A DNA stretch of 64,000 nt. It comes from Desulfosoma sp. (GTDB lineage Bacteria; Desulfobacterota; Syntrophobacteria; Syntrophobacterales; DSM-9756). How positions within the stretch are numbered: position 1 is the first letter of the stretch; each line of letters opens with the position of its first letter. The stretch is from the NCBI GenBank assembly GCA_037481875.1, contig JBBFKY010000009.1:87364-151363 (forward strand), read 5' to 3'. Shown here in pieces: positions 63,029 to 64,000 of this stretch. The notes beneath the pieces were generated by a model. It saw only the letters and a list, made by a program, of their open reading frames with translations. It ran no database searches and was not told the origin of the DNA. Both the position numbers and the translations under genes were made by a program.

Positions 63029-63063
63029 TCCCCCGAAAACTCGGGCTCTTTGTTCTTTTTTTT
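63029..63063 (+). terminator. Terminator of the defence operon
   Basis: Stem CCCGA/TCGGG with loop AAAC at 63032-63045 is followed by CTCTTTGTTC and a run of eight or more T (63056-63063). Confidence 0.8.
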
Positions 63064-63277
63064 GGGCAAGAGCTTTCCTGAATCCGTGAGGTGTGGCGAA
63101 GAGAGCTGAGTTGCGAGCATGGTGTCAGCGTTTTGTGCCGCCCATGATGACCTGTTTCAGCCTGTTGCCCGAATCATCGGCTCTCCAGTGGCAGAAAAGT
63201 GGTGATGACTGGGATCATCCGGCCCTTTTCGGGCATACTCGCCCCCCTTTAACGTGAACATAGAATAGATCCAGGCT

Positions 63278-63423
63278 CTTGCAGCGACCCCTTTTTGCCC
63301 TACCCAGGGGAGAAATGAGTGATTGAATCATTAAGTCATTAAGTCATTCAATCATTGAGTCATTCAGTCATTGAGTCATTGAGTCGTCAACTTGCAGCGA
63401 CTTCCTTTTGCCTTAACCTGGGC
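63278..63423. repeat. Imperfect direct repeats of a transposase 3' end flanking an 8-bp tandem array
   Basis: CTTGCAGCGAC..CTTTTTGCC..CCAGGG at 63278-63310 and CTTGCAGCGAC..CTTTTGCC..CCTGGG at 63391-63423 are related. The second copy includes the stop of the decayed transposase, so these look like a duplicated transposon end. Confidence 0.6.
63317..63388. repeat. Nine-unit 8-bp tandem repeat
   Basis: Nine consecutive 8-mers with consensus (G/A/C)A(G/A)TCATT: GAGTGATT, GAATCATT, AAGTCATT, AAGTCATT, CAATCATT, GAGTCATT, CAGTCATT, GAGTCATT, GAGTCGTC. It is too short for a CRISPR array and has no spacers. Confidence 0.85.
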
Positions 63424-64000
63424 AAAATTTGAGAAAGACGCTCCGAAACGCTTGAAAGGCGGGACAATGGCGACCAAACTGGAGCTTCAGCCGACGACCG
63501 CTTCGAATCACGCGCCCTGCCAGAGAGATCAGTTCCTGGATCAAGGTCTTGATGCGACGCCGCATGGCCCGATTCGAGCGGGCGAAAAATGGGCGAGGGG
63601 CCCGTTTTGCCCAAGGATGCAGAAGATGTTGTCAGCCAGTCTGCCCAAGGTCAACACCAAAGCTTTGGGAGCAAACTTTCTAGAGGGCAGTCGCTCCAAG
63701 TCTTGATCTCACTGGGAAACTGTTCACTCAGACCCGGCTTTTCATCCAACCGAATCCCTTGATCCTCATCGATGGAAAGAGACGTCCACCAACCCTCCAG
63801 CGTGATATCGGGCTGGATCAGCATTTGTCCCTTGGCATCCGATATTCGCTCGGTGACCCGGATCACCAGGCGAAACCGATAGCTTTCCCCTCCATAGTGT
63901 CGTGTCACCCATGTGCTGAGGATCGCCACTTTCTTGCCGGGCCGAGGCTCCGTCACACGGCCCTCCCTGAAGGCCCGATCACGCCAAGAAAGGCGGTCCG
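63413..64000 (-). pseudogene. DDE transposase remnant, two frameshifts, truncated by the window edge
   Basis: Minus-strand translation is open from the window edge: 'DRLSWRDRAFREG', 'VTRHYGGESYRFRLVIRVTERI', 'LEGWWTSLSIDEDQG' and 'FPSEIKT'. It then must shift near 63702 to 'LERLPSRKFAPKALVLTLG' and again near 63575 to 'NRAMRRRIKTLIQELISLAG' and 'GRRLKLQFGRHCPAFQAF', ending at a TAA at 63413. Together this is the C-terminal half of an IS4/IS1380-like transposase; the exact family is not certain. The element is dead. Its start lies outside the window. Confidence 0.7.

Noticed and set aside
63317..63388. CRISPR array
   Set aside because: Units are only 8 bp and contiguous without spacers; no cas gene is nearby. 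It is a simple tandem repeat.

Overview
The window reads as chromosome of an anaerobic, c-type-cytochrome-bearing bacterium of the Desulfobacterota (deltaproteobacterial sulfate-reducer or syntroph type, Syntrophobacteria-like). This is inferred from gene content: a stand-alone CooS CO dehydrogenase, an octaheme HAO-family cytochrome with a NapC/NrfH partner, a selenocysteine HdrA with MvhD, Nfn-like flavoproteins and a NuoG-like subunit, and many 4Fe-4S proteins. No rRNA or ribosomal protein operon is present to fix the taxonomy.

Layout. 0-6 kb: PPOX-fold flavoprotein end, methyltransferases, a TetR regulator divergent from cooS, and an unusual protein made only of the C-terminal domains of IF-2. 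6-13 kb: a repeat-rich spacer, the haoCA-like cytochrome pair, a second PPOX flavoprotein, a MoxR/CoxE pair and a GalT/HIT-fold enzyme. 13-21 kb: a signalling block with a frameshifted receiver-HDOD gene, a receiver with a degenerate HD-GYP domain, a stand-alone receiver, and on the other strand kaiC-kaiB-hybrid histidine kinase. 21-37 kb: mostly housekeeping genes: iron-sulfur proteins, MarR, tRNA-Trp, biotin carboxylase plus a diverged carboxyltransferase, xerD, a DHH-CBS-tRNA nucleotidyltransferase fusion, an M50 protease, trpS, an rsuA/rluB-type pseudouridine synthase, a TPR protein, tRNA-Val with its own promoter, and a 52-residue entericidin-like lipoprotein.

37-46.4 kb (minus strand) is one apparent operon: NuoG-like subunit, NfnA-like and NfnB-like flavoproteins, selenoprotein HdrA (in-frame UGA at codon 67 with a fitting bSECIS hairpin), MvhD and a 4Fe-4S protein. 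It looks like a flavin-based electron-bifurcating or confurcating complex joining NAD(P)H, ferredoxin and a thiol/disulfide or other partner, without HdrB/HdrC in the window. A glucan phosphorylase follows.

48.5-64 kb is accessory DNA. A poorly coding 1.7-kb stretch with one small membrane protein leads into a tight four-gene operon: a 1701-residue helicase-DUF1998-nuclease fusion, a SNF2-type helicase interrupted by an in-frame TAA, a 1334-residue adenine-type DNA methyltransferase and an unrecognised 274-residue protein. The first three form a DISARM-like (with Druantia DruE-like features) anti-phage defence module. It ends at a terminator, then an 8-bp tandem array lying between two copies of a transposase 3' end, and a decayed transposase running off the window.

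A composite repeat of about 200 bp, built of short palindromic units with GGGCGGACAC arms, occurs three times (6.2, 13.2 and 16.5 kb), with single units elsewhere.
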